A stretch of DNA of 64,000 bases from Candidatus Kuenenia stuttgartensis (GTDB lineage: Bacteria > Planctomycetota > GCA-002687715 > CAIWVZ01). The position numbers and the translations under genes were made by a program. Below the pieces are notes generated by a model. That model saw only the letters and a program-made list of their open reading frames with translations, made no database searches and was not told the DNA's origin. The stretch is from the NCBI GenBank assembly GCA_945860915.1, contig CAMARR010000001.1:62001-126000 (forward strand), given 5' to 3'. Below, in pieces: positions 37,514 to 45,043 of the stretch. Within the stretch, counting starts at the first letter, position 1. Each line of letters begins with the position of its first letter.

Positions 37514-38266
37514 ATGTCACACGCTGGTCATACCGTCATCGTTGGCGCGTCGTCCGGAATCGGCGCGGCGCTTGCTCAAGAGTTGGCTTCGCGAGGGCAT
37601 ACCCTTGTCCTGATCGCCCGCCGCAAAGCCGAGCTTGAATCCGTCGCCGCGAGCATCAAGGATTCGCAGCGAGGCGCGCGCGTCATCACTGTGGTGCATG
37701 ACGTTTCAGATCTGGATTCGGTGGGCGGTGCTTTCGCGCGAGCGTCAGACGCCTTGGATGGTCGCATCGATCGAGTCGTCTACGCGGCAGGGATCATGCC
37801 GAAGGTCCTTCCTGACGAGTTCGATACAGCGAAGGACGCCTCGATGATGGCTGTGAATGTGGTTGGTGCGATGGCATGGCTCAATTTGGCCGCCAGTGAG
37901 TTCTTGAAACGCGGATCGGGACAGATCGTCGGAATCTCCTCGGTTGCCGGCGAGCGCGGACGGGTAGGTGCGCCGGGTTACAACGCATCCAAGGCGGCGA
38001 TGACGTCTTATCTTGAGTCCTTGCGAAACCGCTTGGATCGTCACGGGATCTCGGTCGTTACCGTCAAGCCAGGGTTCATCGGGACGGACATGCTTCGCGG
38101 CGTCGAAAAAACGTTCGGAGTGATGTCTGCTCGGGATTGCGCGCGTGTCATTGCTGATGCGTGCGAGCGCCGCCGACAATCCTTCTTTGTCCCATGGTGG
38201 TGGGGCTTGATCGCTCTTGCAGTTCGCTCGGTGCCGTCATTCATCTTCAGGCGTCTTCGTGTCTAA
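37514..38266 (+). CDS. short-chain dehydrogenase resembling DprE2
   Basis: Classical SDR, 250 residues: NAD(P)-binding GASSGIG at 11-17, VYAAGIMP, catalytic Ser in VGISSVAGERGR and Y156-NAS-K160. The C-terminal end, with VPSFIFRRLRV after a hydrophobic stretch, closely resembles the end of mycobacterial DprE2 (HIPRSIFRRLPI) as I recall it, and the SSVAGERxR segment also matches. DprE2 reduces the keto intermediate made by DprE1 to give decaprenyl-phosphoryl-arabinose. The next gene is a DprE1-like FAD enzyme overlapping by 8 bp, which supports a two-step epimerase pair. ATG 37514 is preferred over an upstream in-frame start at 37289 that lies inside the DUF72 gene. Confidence 0.85.
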   Translation: MSHAGHTVIVGASSGIGAALAQELASRGHTLVLIARRKAELESVAASIKDSQRGARVITVVHDVSDLDSVGGAFARASDALDGRIDRVVYAAGIMPKVLPDEFDTAKDASMMAVNVVGAMAWLNLAASEFLKRGSGQIVGISSVAGERGRVGAPGYNASKAAMTSYLESLRNRLDRHGISVVTVKPGFIGTDMLRGVEKTFGVMSARDCARVIADACERRRQSFFVPWWWGLIALAVRSVPSFIFRRLRV

Positions 38267-39671
38267 GCCATCCTCCGCGGTTCTCCTTGCAGGTTGGGGC
38301 GGAGCCGTACGATCCACCGCTCGGGTCTTGAGTGTGACCACCGAAGGCGAAATTGCGGCCGCCTTCCGTGAAGCAGCGCGTTCACGATGCCCCATCGGAT
38401 TTCGGGGGGCAGGTTGTTCCTATGGCGATGCGGCACTGAATGATGGCGGTGTCATTCTTGATCTCTCGCGGATGAACCGCGTTATTGAGTTTGATCCGAA
38501 GTTGGGAGTGGTCAGAGCCGAAGTCGGCGTGACTATACGCGACCTGTGGCGGCTTGGGATTGCGCACGGCTACTGGCCTCCGGTTGTTTCGGGCACTGCA
38601 GTGCCCACCCTAGGGGGCGTGGTGGCCGCCAACATTCATGGCAAGAACGCGTTCCACGCCGGGACGATCGCAAATCACTTGGATTCATTCCGCGTCGTAC
38701 TTCCATCGGGTGAAGTGCGAACAATTACGCCCACGAACGATCCCGAGCTCTTTTATGCGATTCCTGGGTCATTCGGACTGCTCGGCTGCATCACCGAGGT
38801 CACGCTTCGCATGCGCCAAGTGCCCGGAGGGAACCTCAAGGTCTCCGTGGTGGCGCCACGTTCGCTCAGCGAGATGATCTTGGAATTTGAGGCGAGAAAA
38901 GCCACCTCAGATTATCTCGTGGGGTGGATCGACGGATTTGCGAAAGGGACGGAATTGGGGCGCGGCGTGATTCATCAGGCCAATTACGTTGACTTAAGTG
39001 TCGATTCGAATGCGAAGTTTGCGCTCAACGCGTTCGCACAGGATCCACCCGATACGATTCTCGGCATTGTCCCCAAGTCAGTATTGTGGAGGTTCTTGAG
39101 GCCGTGGGTGAATGACTTTGGAATGCGGCTCGTGAACTCAGCAAAGGACTTGCTTGCAAGGCGTCAGGCTCGTTTGGGCGAGTCGTATCTTCAGTCGCAC
39201 GCGGCCTTTGCCTTCTTGCTCGATTACGTGCCGGGTTGGAAGCGTTCGTATGGGAGCGGCGGGCTTATTCAGTATCAGTCATTCATCCCGAGCGAAGAGG
39301 CCGAACGCGTTCATGGCGAGATGTTGCGTCTCGCGCAGGCGCGGGATCTGGTTCCGTATCTGTTGGTCTACAAGCGACATCTCCCGGAACCGTTTCTGAT
39401 GACTCACGCCGTCGACGGATACTCGATGGCTATGGACTTTCGTGTAACTCCGTCGCGCAGGGCCGCATTGTGGGCGTTGTGTCAGAGGTACGACGAACTC
39501 GTTGCAGAATCGGGTGGTCGGATTTACTTCGCGAAGGATGCGACAGCGACGGCCGAATCCGTCGCACGTATCTTTTGCAAGGATTTAGACAGGTTCATTG
39601 CGTTGCGACGACGCCTCGATCCGGCCGGCATCCTTCGCACGGATTTGGCCTCACGCCTTGGCCTTGTTTGA
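38259..39671 (+). CDS. FAD-binding oxidoreductase resembling DprE1
   Basis: 470-residue FAD enzyme of the VAO/D-arabinono-lactone oxidase superfamily that matches decaprenylphosphoryl-beta-D-ribose 2-oxidase (DprE1). Shared features: LLAGWGGxxR at the start, GAGCSYGDAALNDGGVILD, VSGTAVPTLGGVVAANIHGKN (FAD site, HGKN at 127-130), LFYAIPGSFGLLGCITE, YGSGGLIQYQSFIP and IYFAKDATATAE with the active-site Lys426. The position of the benzothiazinone-reactive Cys387 of M. tuberculosis is Ala391 here (YSMAMDF). GTG at 38259 is chosen with AGG 7 bases upstream; it overlaps the SDR by 8 bp. Alditol/lactone oxidase is the alternative, but the DprE2-like neighbour argues against it. Confidence 0.85.
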   Translation: MSKPSSAVLLAGWGGAVRSTARVLSVTTEGEIAAAFREAARSRCPIGFRGAGCSYGDAALNDGGVILDLSRMNRVIEFDPKLGVVRAEVGVTIRDLWRLGIAHGYWPPVVSGTAVPTLGGVVAANIHGKNAFHAGTIANHLDSFRVVLPSGEVRTITPTNDPELFYAIPGSFGLLGCITEVTLRMRQVPGGNLKVSVVAPRSLSEMILEFEARKATSDYLVGWIDGFAKGTELGRGVIHQANYVDLSVDSNAKFALNAFAQDPPDTILGIVPKSVLWRFLRPWVNDFGMRLVNSAKDLLARRQARLGESYLQSHAAFAFLLDYVPGWKRSYGSGGLIQYQSFIPSEEAERVHGEMLRLAQARDLVPYLLVYKRHLPEPFLMTHAVDGYSMAMDFRVTPSRRAALWALCQRYDELVAESGGRIYFAKDATATAESVARIFCKDLDRFIALRRRLDPAGILRTDLASRLGLV

Positions 39672-39680
39672 GAAATGAAA

Positions 39681-39706
39681 CGCGGTCCGCCAATGGGTGG
39701 ACCGCG
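39681..39706 (-). terminator. terminator of tRNA-His/tRNA-Lys transcript
   Basis: CGCGGTCC (39681-39688) and GGACCGCG (39699-39706) form an 8-bp stem extendable to 11 bp with an AATG loop. Read on the minus strand it follows tRNA-Lys by 5 bases and is followed by the T-rich TTTCATTTCTC, so it fits an intrinsic terminator for the minus-strand tRNAs. Confidence 0.7.
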
Positions 39707-39711
39707 ATCAA

Positions 39712-39784
39712 TGCCTCCGAAAGGACTCGAACCTTTGACCCGGTGATTAAGAATCACCTGCTCTACCAACTGAGCTACGGAAGC
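39712..39784 (-). tRNA. tRNA-Lys (anticodon CTT)
   Basis: Acceptor GCTTCCG pairs with CGGAGGC, discriminator A, CCA not encoded. The anticodon stem GGTGA/TCACC encloses TTCTTAA, anticodon CTT. D arm and T arm (AAAGG-TTCGAGT-CCTTT) are standard. It lies downstream of tRNA-His on the same strand. Confidence 0.96.
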
Positions 39785-39835
39785 GGGGTCGGGAATCTAG
39801 CGCGGTGCCTAGCGATTCCAAGCACCAAGCCGAAG

Positions 39836-39910
39836 GGTGGGTGACGGGAATTGAACCCGCGACCTCGAGAACCACAATCTCACGCTCTAACCAACTGAGC
39901 TACACCCACC
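39836..39910 (-). tRNA. tRNA-His (anticodon GTG)
   Basis: Acceptor GTGGGTG pairs with CACCCAC and the discriminator is C, with an encoded G at -1 (39910), the histidine identity pair G-1:C73. Anticodon loop TTGTGGT gives GTG. T arm GCGGG-TTCAATT-CCCGT (one G-T pair). CCA is not encoded. Confidence 0.96.
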
Positions 39911-39921
39911 GTAAGGCGGTC

Positions 39922-39950
39922 AAATTACGACTCGGATGGCGAGTGTTCAA
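39922..39950 (-). promoter_or_regulatory. promoter of tRNA-His/tRNA-Lys
   Basis: On the minus strand TTGAAC (39950-39945) and TAATTT (39927-39922) with a 17-base spacer; the -10 ends 11 bases before the tRNA 5' end. It faces the divergent tRNA-Arg promoter. Confidence 0.6.
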
Positions 39951-39962
39951 GCGGGCAGCGCC

Positions 39963-39990
39963 TTGAGTCGGCCGCGCTCTGATCTAGATT
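39963..39990 (+). promoter_or_regulatory. promoter of the two tRNA-Arg genes
   Basis: TTGAGT (39963-39968) and TAGATT (39985-39990) with a 16-base spacer. The -10 ends 8 bases before the tRNA 5' end, so transcription would start almost at the mature terminus. Confidence 0.6.
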
Positions 39991-39998
39991 GGCGTGAC

Positions 39999-40071
39999 GC
40001 CCTTGTAGGCTAATTGGATAAACCACTGGCCTCCGAAGCCGGTATTTCGGGTTCGAGTCCCGACAGGGGTA
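39999..40071 (+). tRNA. tRNA-Arg (anticodon CCG)
   Basis: Anticodon stem CTGGC/GCCGG encloses CTCCGAA, anticodon CCG. T arm TCGGG-TTCGAGT-CCCGA is standard. The acceptor GCCCTTG pairs with CAGGGGT, with a G-U at the first position and another inside. Discriminator A; CCA not encoded. Confidence 0.92.
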
Positions 40072-40083
40072 TAGCGATCGTCC

Positions 40084-40157
40084 GCACCGGTAGCTCAACT
40101 GGATAGAGCATCGGATTTCTAATCCGACGGTTGTGGGTTCAATTCCCGCCCGGTGCG
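40084..40157 (+). tRNA. tRNA-Arg (anticodon TCT)
   Basis: Acceptor GCACCGG pairs with CCGGTGC, discriminator G. The anticodon stem TCGGA/TCCGA encloses TTTCTAA, anticodon TCT (reads AGA/AGG). It follows tRNA-Arg(CCG) by 12 bp and is probably co-transcribed with it. Confidence 0.96.
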
Positions 40158-40199
40158 CTGAACGGGGGACGCCGAGCGGCAAACTAGCGTCGGGTGTGC

Positions 40200-40505
40200 A
40201 TGAGGCTTTTGTTCATTGTGTTCGCGGGGTTGGTCGGCGGAAAAGAGCCCAGGTTTCGGGTGCTGACTCCGGTGGGGGAACTCGCTTCTTCGTGTCCACC
40301 AGTCGTGGTTTGGGCGCCGGGCGCGCGGGACCTTCGAGCCAGCATTCGCCTCGAGAATGGGGTCATCTGGCGTGGGGGACTCAGAGCGGAGGGATCTGCG
40401 TGGCCAGCCGCACTCGGAACCTTGTTGCCAGGGCAAACCGGGACAATCACGGTCGAGTCGGCCGGTAGGACTGTGGCGCGCGCGGCCTTTCGACGGTCGA
40501 AGTGA
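40200..40505 (+). CDS. small exported protein, unknown
   Basis: 101-residue protein starting at ATG 40200 (in-frame GTG 40194 is an alternative). The hydrophobic beginning MRLLFIVFAGLVGGKE looks like a short signal peptide or anchor, followed by a beta-rich region (VVVWAPGARDLRASIRLENGVIWRGGL, TGTITVESAGRTVARAAF) that could be a small Ig-like or carboxypeptidase-regulatory-like fold. No family recognised. It sits between tRNA-Arg and the molybdoenzyme; a real but lineage-specific gene is likely, though not certain. Confidence 0.52.
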   Translation: MRLLFIVFAGLVGGKEPRFRVLTPVGELASSCPPVVVWAPGARDLRASIRLENGVIWRGGLRAEGSAWPAALGTLLPGQTGTITVESAGRTVARAAFRRSK

Positions 40506-40588
40506 CCCTGACTTCCGGGGTCGCCACAGTCCGATCGCGACTTCGCGGCTAACATGACTGGCGTCATCATGCTCCCGAGATCCAAGCC

Positions 40589-41245
40589 ATGAACGAGGAC
40601 ATCCCATTCGATCAACGCATCGTTGAGGCGAAGATCCGCTGGGCGCGGGCCGGACGTAAGCCGTTGCCCCCGGAAGGGAGCACTCGCAGGGATCGCCTAC
40701 CTCCAGGGCAGCACGAAGCGAAGGGTTGGCCGGTCCTCGACTTGGGTATCAAACCGCGCGTCACGAGAGATTCATTCCGGTTGGAGATTCTCGGAGCGTG
40801 CATGCATCCATCGGTCTTTGACTGGGGCAACATTCTGGAATTGCCTCAGACCGAATGCGTGTCGGATTTTCACTGTGTGACCACTTGGAGCACGTTCGAC
40901 AATCACTGGGCTGGCGTTCGTTTTCGAGACCTGTGTCTCAAGGTGCTGCCCACCTCCGACGCACGCTTCGTTACATTCACTTCGTCGGATAATTACACGA
41001 CGAATCTGCCTCTTGAGGCCTGCGTCGACGACGACGTCTTGCTTGTTCATTCATGGAATGGCAAGCCGCTTGACCTCGACCATGGAGGTCCACTTCGGAT
41101 GATCGTTCCAAAGCGGTACGCATGGAAGTCAGCGAAGTGGATCAAGAGCATTGAATTCCACGCGGAGGATCGTCCCGGCTTCTGGGAAGTTCGGGGCTAC
41201 TCCAATACAGCATTTCCGTTTGATGATGACCGTTTCTCGTCCTGA
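40589..41245 (+). CDS. sulfite oxidase-fold molybdopterin oxidoreductase (YuiH-like)
   Basis: 218-residue protein of the oxidoreductase molybdopterin-binding (sulfite oxidase catalytic) superfamily, short cytosolic type. Supporting features are LPQTECVSDFHCVTTWSTFDNHWAGVRFRDL with the predicted Mo-coordinating Cys96, FTSSDNYTTNLPLEACVDDDVLLVHSWNGKPLDLDHGGPLRMIVPKRYAWKSAKWIKSIEF, and GFWEVRGYSNTAFPFDDDRF at the end. No signal peptide (unlike MsrP/YedY). The substrate of this subfamily is unknown. It starts a plus-strand run with the SHMT-like, M61 and thioredoxin-fold genes (gaps of 9 and 11 bp, then a 4-bp overlap). Confidence 0.92.
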   Translation: MNEDIPFDQRIVEAKIRWARAGRKPLPPEGSTRRDRLPPGQHEAKGWPVLDLGIKPRVTRDSFRLEILGACMHPSVFDWGNILELPQTECVSDFHCVTTWSTFDNHWAGVRFRDLCLKVLPTSDARFVTFTSSDNYTTNLPLEACVDDDVLLVHSWNGKPLDLDHGGPLRMIVPKRYAWKSAKWIKSIEFHAEDRPGFWEVRGYSNTAFPFDDDRFSS

Positions 41246-41254
41246 AAGGCGATC

Positions 41255-42478
41255 ATGACGCTCGACCACACCGACCCCGAAGCATTTGCACTCCTCGCGC
41301 GCGAGCGCCAATTCCGCGCAGATTCATTCGACCTTGTTCCTAGCGACAATCACCCGAGTCCCTCGGTCCTTGAGGCCGAGCGGATGTACCCGTTGTTCTA
41401 TTCCGAGAATGACGGTCGCAACTTCTACTATCCGGGCTGCGGCATCGTCAAATCCGTGGAGGAGTTGGCGAAGGCACGCGCCCTCGCGCTCTTTCCTGGT
41501 TCGGAGCACGTCAACGTTAAGCCGACGGACGGTACGCGCGGCAACGAAGCCGTCTACCGAGCGTTGATCAAACGCGACGACAAGATTCTGTCGCTCGGAC
41601 TCGCCGACGGCGGCCATCTTTCGCATGGGCTCAAGTGGAACTACTCGGGGCAGGACTACAAAATTGTCTCGTACGAAGTCACCGCAAGCGGTCAACTTGA
41701 TTACGACCAAATCCACCATCTCGCGATGACGGAGCGTCCGAAGATGATCATCGCAGGTGGGTCATCGTGTCCGTTCCAGTTCGATTTCGAGAAGTTCGGT
41801 CAGATCGCGAAGGAGTGCGGCGCTCTCCTTCATGCGGACATCTCGCACTTCGTCGGCCTGGTCGTGACCGGACATCATCCGTCGCCATTCCCGCATGCAG
41901 ACAGCATGATGACGACCATTCAGAAGACGCTGCGTGGGCAAAAGGGCGCGATTACCTTCTGTCGCACTGATCGCGCGCGTGACCTTGATCGTGCCGTGTT
42001 CCCAGGTGTGATGGCTCACGCGACCGGTGCCCAACTCTTGGCCAAGGCGGTTGCATTTGGCGAAGCGCTGAAGCCCGAATTCCGGACTTACATCCAAGGT
42101 GTTGTTGACAACATTCAGGCTTTGGCTGCAGAACTTCTCGCTGGCGGATTCAGCCTCGTCTCTGGAGGGACGAAGACGCACTTGCTCATTCTCGACCTCC
42201 GCGGACGACCCCTTACCGGCAAGGACGCTGAGGCGAAGCTGGAAGCCGCTGGCATCCTCGCGAACAAGCAGCTTGTTCCGAAGGACCCGAACCCGCCAAC
42301 CGTTGCTTCGGGGGTTCGCTTCGGGTCACCTTGTGCGACAGCACGCGGACTGAAGCCTGATGACATGCGGCAGATTGGGCGTTGGGTCAAGCGTCTCTTA
42401 CTTGATGGTGAATCGCCCGAGACGGTACGCCCTGAAGTCGTCGCCCTTGCTCGTCGTCATCCCATTCCGGGACTCTGA
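41255..42478 (+). CDS. serine hydroxymethyltransferase-like PLP enzyme, divergent
   Basis: 407-residue fold type I PLP enzyme clearly related to GlyA: DGGHLSHG (PLP-stacking His), ADISHFVGL (Asp and His of the D200/H203 pair), PLP Lys224 in TTIQKTLRGQKG, HLLILDL, and SGVRFGSP with the carboxylate-binding Arg. It differs at sites that are nearly invariant in true SHMT: the residue before the PLP Lys is Gln223 instead of His, the FPGGQGGP segment is FPGVMAHA, and ASENF is PSDNH. It may therefore be a SHMT-family aldolase or transaldolase rather than GlyA. It lies 9 bp after the molybdoenzyme. Confidence 0.82.
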   Translation: MTLDHTDPEAFALLARERQFRADSFDLVPSDNHPSPSVLEAERMYPLFYSENDGRNFYYPGCGIVKSVEELAKARALALFPGSEHVNVKPTDGTRGNEAVYRALIKRDDKILSLGLADGGHLSHGLKWNYSGQDYKIVSYEVTASGQLDYDQIHHLAMTERPKMIIAGGSSCPFQFDFEKFGQIAKECGALLHADISHFVGLVVTGHHPSPFPHADSMMTTIQKTLRGQKGAITFCRTDRARDLDRAVFPGVMAHATGAQLLAKAVAFGEALKPEFRTYIQGVVDNIQALAAELLAGGFSLVSGGTKTHLLILDLRGRPLTGKDAEAKLEAAGILANKQLVPKDPNPPTVASGVRFGSPCATARGLKPDDMRQIGRWVKRLLLDGESPETVRPEVVALARRHPIPGL

Positions 42479-42489
42479 GAAGCCACGCC

Positions 42490-44064
42490 ATGTTGCGATT
42501 CCGATTTCTGACGTTTGCGACCCTGCTTGCCAGCATCGTCTGCGGGCAAGCGAGCCGGGTCCATTACACAGTGACGGTGGACAAGGCTGTATTGGATCGA
42601 ACGAACGTCGCGATGACCATAGATGGGACGGGGACGAAACCCCTCTCGATTGAAATGCCCTCGTGGTCGCCTGGGGCGTATGAGATGCGCAATTATTGGA
42701 AGCTTCTGACCAACGTCGCGGCCAAGGACTCGAAGGGCGAATTGCTCGAGCTGACGCATTTGGAGAATGATCGTTGGACTTTTACTCCGCGATCCTGGCC
42801 CGTGACGGTGACCTACGACCGACTTGAGCCGGCTAAGGGCCTGTTTGGATCCGAGGGCACCAAGCCGCGATCTGCCAAGAGTGAACATATCGCATTCAAT
42901 CCTACAGACACCTACGCCTACGTGGTCGACGGTAAGAACCTCCCTTGCTCCGTGGGCTTCGTTATTCCCGATGGCTGGAAGTTGGATGTGGCCCTCGATC
43001 CATCGGATAAGCCTCTGACGTTCATTGCCCCGGATTACGACACATTGGCCGACGCCCCGGTTGAGATGGGAAAGCTGACCATCCATAAGTTCACGGTTGG
43101 CGGCGTCCCGTACACGGTCACGCTCGATCGCGAAGATGAGAAGTTTCCGATGGCGTCGGTTGAGAACCTACTCAGACCCATGATTCGCAATGCGGTGGGC
43201 ATGATGGGAGGCAAGGCGCCCTTTGCCCGGTACAGCTTTCAGATTCACCAGGGGCCAGGGTTTGGCCTCGAGCACCTTTCCTCATGCACGATTTCAGTTC
43301 CCTACTTTCTAATGAAGCAGGCCCCCGGGCAATTCGATACTCTCTTTGCGCACGAGTTCTTTCATTGCTGGAATATTAAGCGTATTCGGCCCGCAGCCTT
43401 GGGTCCGTTCAATTACCGAGAGCCATGTCGCACCCGCCATCTTTGGTTCTCCGAAGGTGTCACGGACTACTACGCTGACATTATTGCTTGGAGGTCGAAG
43501 GTCACGCGTGATGCGGAATTCCGGCGCAGCCTTTTGAGCGAGATTTCGAAACTTCAATCAACCAAGGCTCGTTTGGAAGAGTCGGTCGGAGACTCATCTC
43601 ACGCGGCCTTCGATCGAGGCTATGCGGGCCTCAGTCGACTCGATTACTACAACAAGGGCAAGTTGATTGGCCTGTGTCTCGACTTGCACCTTCGCAGAGT
43701 TTCTCAAGGCAACATGACCCTGGACCACGTCATGCGCGGATTGCTCGAACGCCACGGACTGCCTAAGCCAGGTTTCCCCGAAGACGGATTTTTTAAGGTG
43801 ATTAGCGAAATCGCCGGAGTCGATGTAGAGCCCTGGCTCAAGCGATATGTCGATGGCACAGACGAATTGCCTCTCGCTGAGGCTTTTGAGTTCATTGGAT
43901 GGAAATTGGAGAAGCGCGCACCAAATCCTGACAATTCCGCGAGTCGTCGTACAACGCGCGAGTCCTGGACGCTTGACATCATGCCCGATGCCAGCGTTGC
44001 TCAGAAGGCGGCCTTCGACGCATGGCGGGCGGATCCGTACAGCGAGAAGGTGACTCGCGAATGA
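42490..44064 (+). CDS. M61 family peptidase, exported
   Basis: Second M61 peptidase, 524 residues, with a signal peptide (FLTFATLLASIVCGQA). The zinc site is H288-E-F-F-H292 followed by CWNIKRI, and WFSEGVTDYYADI supplies the Glu ligand. The N-terminal beta domain (SIEMPSWSPGAYEMRNYWK) resembles that of the cytoplasmic copy at 4832-6577, but the C-terminal PDZ domain is shortened or absent; the end is a linker-like stretch (ASRRTTRESWTLDIMPDAS). It is probably periplasmic. Its stop overlaps the thioredoxin-fold gene start in ATGA, suggesting a shared protein-quality role. Confidence 0.9.
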   Translation: MLRFRFLTFATLLASIVCGQASRVHYTVTVDKAVLDRTNVAMTIDGTGTKPLSIEMPSWSPGAYEMRNYWKLLTNVAAKDSKGELLELTHLENDRWTFTPRSWPVTVTYDRLEPAKGLFGSEGTKPRSAKSEHIAFNPTDTYAYVVDGKNLPCSVGFVIPDGWKLDVALDPSDKPLTFIAPDYDTLADAPVEMGKLTIHKFTVGGVPYTVTLDREDEKFPMASVENLLRPMIRNAVGMMGGKAPFARYSFQIHQGPGFGLEHLSSCTISVPYFLMKQAPGQFDTLFAHEFFHCWNIKRIRPAALGPFNYREPCRTRHLWFSEGVTDYYADIIAWRSKVTRDAEFRRSLLSEISKLQSTKARLEESVGDSSHAAFDRGYAGLSRLDYYNKGKLIGLCLDLHLRRVSQGNMTLDHVMRGLLERHGLPKPGFPEDGFFKVISEIAGVDVEPWLKRYVDGTDELPLAEAFEFIGWKLEKRAPNPDNSASRRTTRESWTLDIMPDASVAQKAAFDAWRADPYSEKVTRE

Positions 44065-45038
44065 ACTTTCGTCGAATCCTAGTCCTCGCTGCGTTTGTGG
44101 CCGTGGCTTCAGCCGCGGTCGGAGCGCAAACCGTCAAGGCCGGGTCGCCATTCGAGCCTCCCATGCTCGAGAACTTTCGTAAGTCGCCCGTTCGAAGCAC
44201 GGCAGAGTTCGTCGGCAGGGCCGTCCTCTACGAGTATTTCACGACTGGAGACCAACAGTGCGTGCTCTCGATTCCACAGATCAATCGCCTGCATCGAAAG
44301 TACGCGCGTGAGGGTCTTCAGGTTTTGGGGGTGTCCTTCGAGCCCCCTGGACTCGTTGATTCGTGGGCCGAAGAGAAGGGTATTGAGCATCCCTACGCTT
44401 TCGACCCCGACAAGCGCTTCCTTCGGATGTGCGGAATGCCTCGCGTGCCGTTTGCGGTGCTTGTCGACGGATCGGGGAAGGTCGCATTCATCGGGGAGGC
44501 GTCACGGGTCACGGATGAGCGTATCCAGCAGATTTCGGCCGTTGCACTGAAGGTTCCTGTCAGTGAACTTCCGGAGAAGTTCGATCCTGTGAAGCGCGCC
44601 CTTGCCGAGACCGACTACGGACCCGCGATGAAGGCGCTTATGGCCATCCTCGCTGAGAAGGACCCACCTATCGAGGCGAAGATGCTTCGTGACGGTATGC
44701 AGATCCTGCTTGATGGGTCGTTTCGCGCAGCCGATCGTATCGCTTCGTTTGGAGACTGGCAGGGCGCAAAAGCGGCCTATCTCAAGTTGCAGAAGTCCTG
44801 TGTCGGGCTAGTCGAAGAAAAACTCGCACGCGATCGTCTCCTGAACTTGGGTAACAATCCTGCGGCTCAGAAGGGGATGCGCCAGCAACGCGAACTCGAA
44901 GAACTTCGCGAGTTGCCTGCTTCAACGGATGACGAGAAGAAGAAACGGTCCGCGCGAGTCGACCAGTGGCTTTCGGAGAACGCTGGGTCATACGCTGCGA
45001 AGCAGGCGCTTGAGTACCGGAAAGCTGGCAAACTCTAG
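44061..45038 (+). CDS. exported thioredoxin-fold (TlpA-like) protein with a single active-site Cys
   Basis: 325-residue protein with a signal peptide (ILVLAAFVAVASAAVGA) and a TlpA/AhpC-like domain (about 30-180). The usual CxxC is D64-Q-Q-C67 in YFTTGDQQCVLSIPQ, so only the second Cys remains; the cis-Pro loop MPRVPFAVLVDGSG is intact. The C-terminal 150 residues are helical (LEELRELPASTDDEKKKRSARV) without a recognised domain. Loss of the attacking Cys argues against a normal disulfide reductase; it could be a peroxiredoxin-like or binding version. ATG 44061 overlaps the M61 stop; it is convergent with the SurA-like gene (5 bp between stops). Confidence 0.82.
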   Translation: MNFRRILVLAAFVAVASAAVGAQTVKAGSPFEPPMLENFRKSPVRSTAEFVGRAVLYEYFTTGDQQCVLSIPQINRLHRKYAREGLQVLGVSFEPPGLVDSWAEEKGIEHPYAFDPDKRFLRMCGMPRVPFAVLVDGSGKVAFIGEASRVTDERIQQISAVALKVPVSELPEKFDPVKRALAETDYGPAMKALMAILAEKDPPIEAKMLRDGMQILLDGSFRAADRIASFGDWQGAKAAYLKLQKSCVGLVEEKLARDRLLNLGNNPAAQKGMRQQRELEELRELPASTDDEKKKRSARVDQWLSENAGSYAAKQALEYRKAGKL

Positions 45039-45043
45039 ATTCG

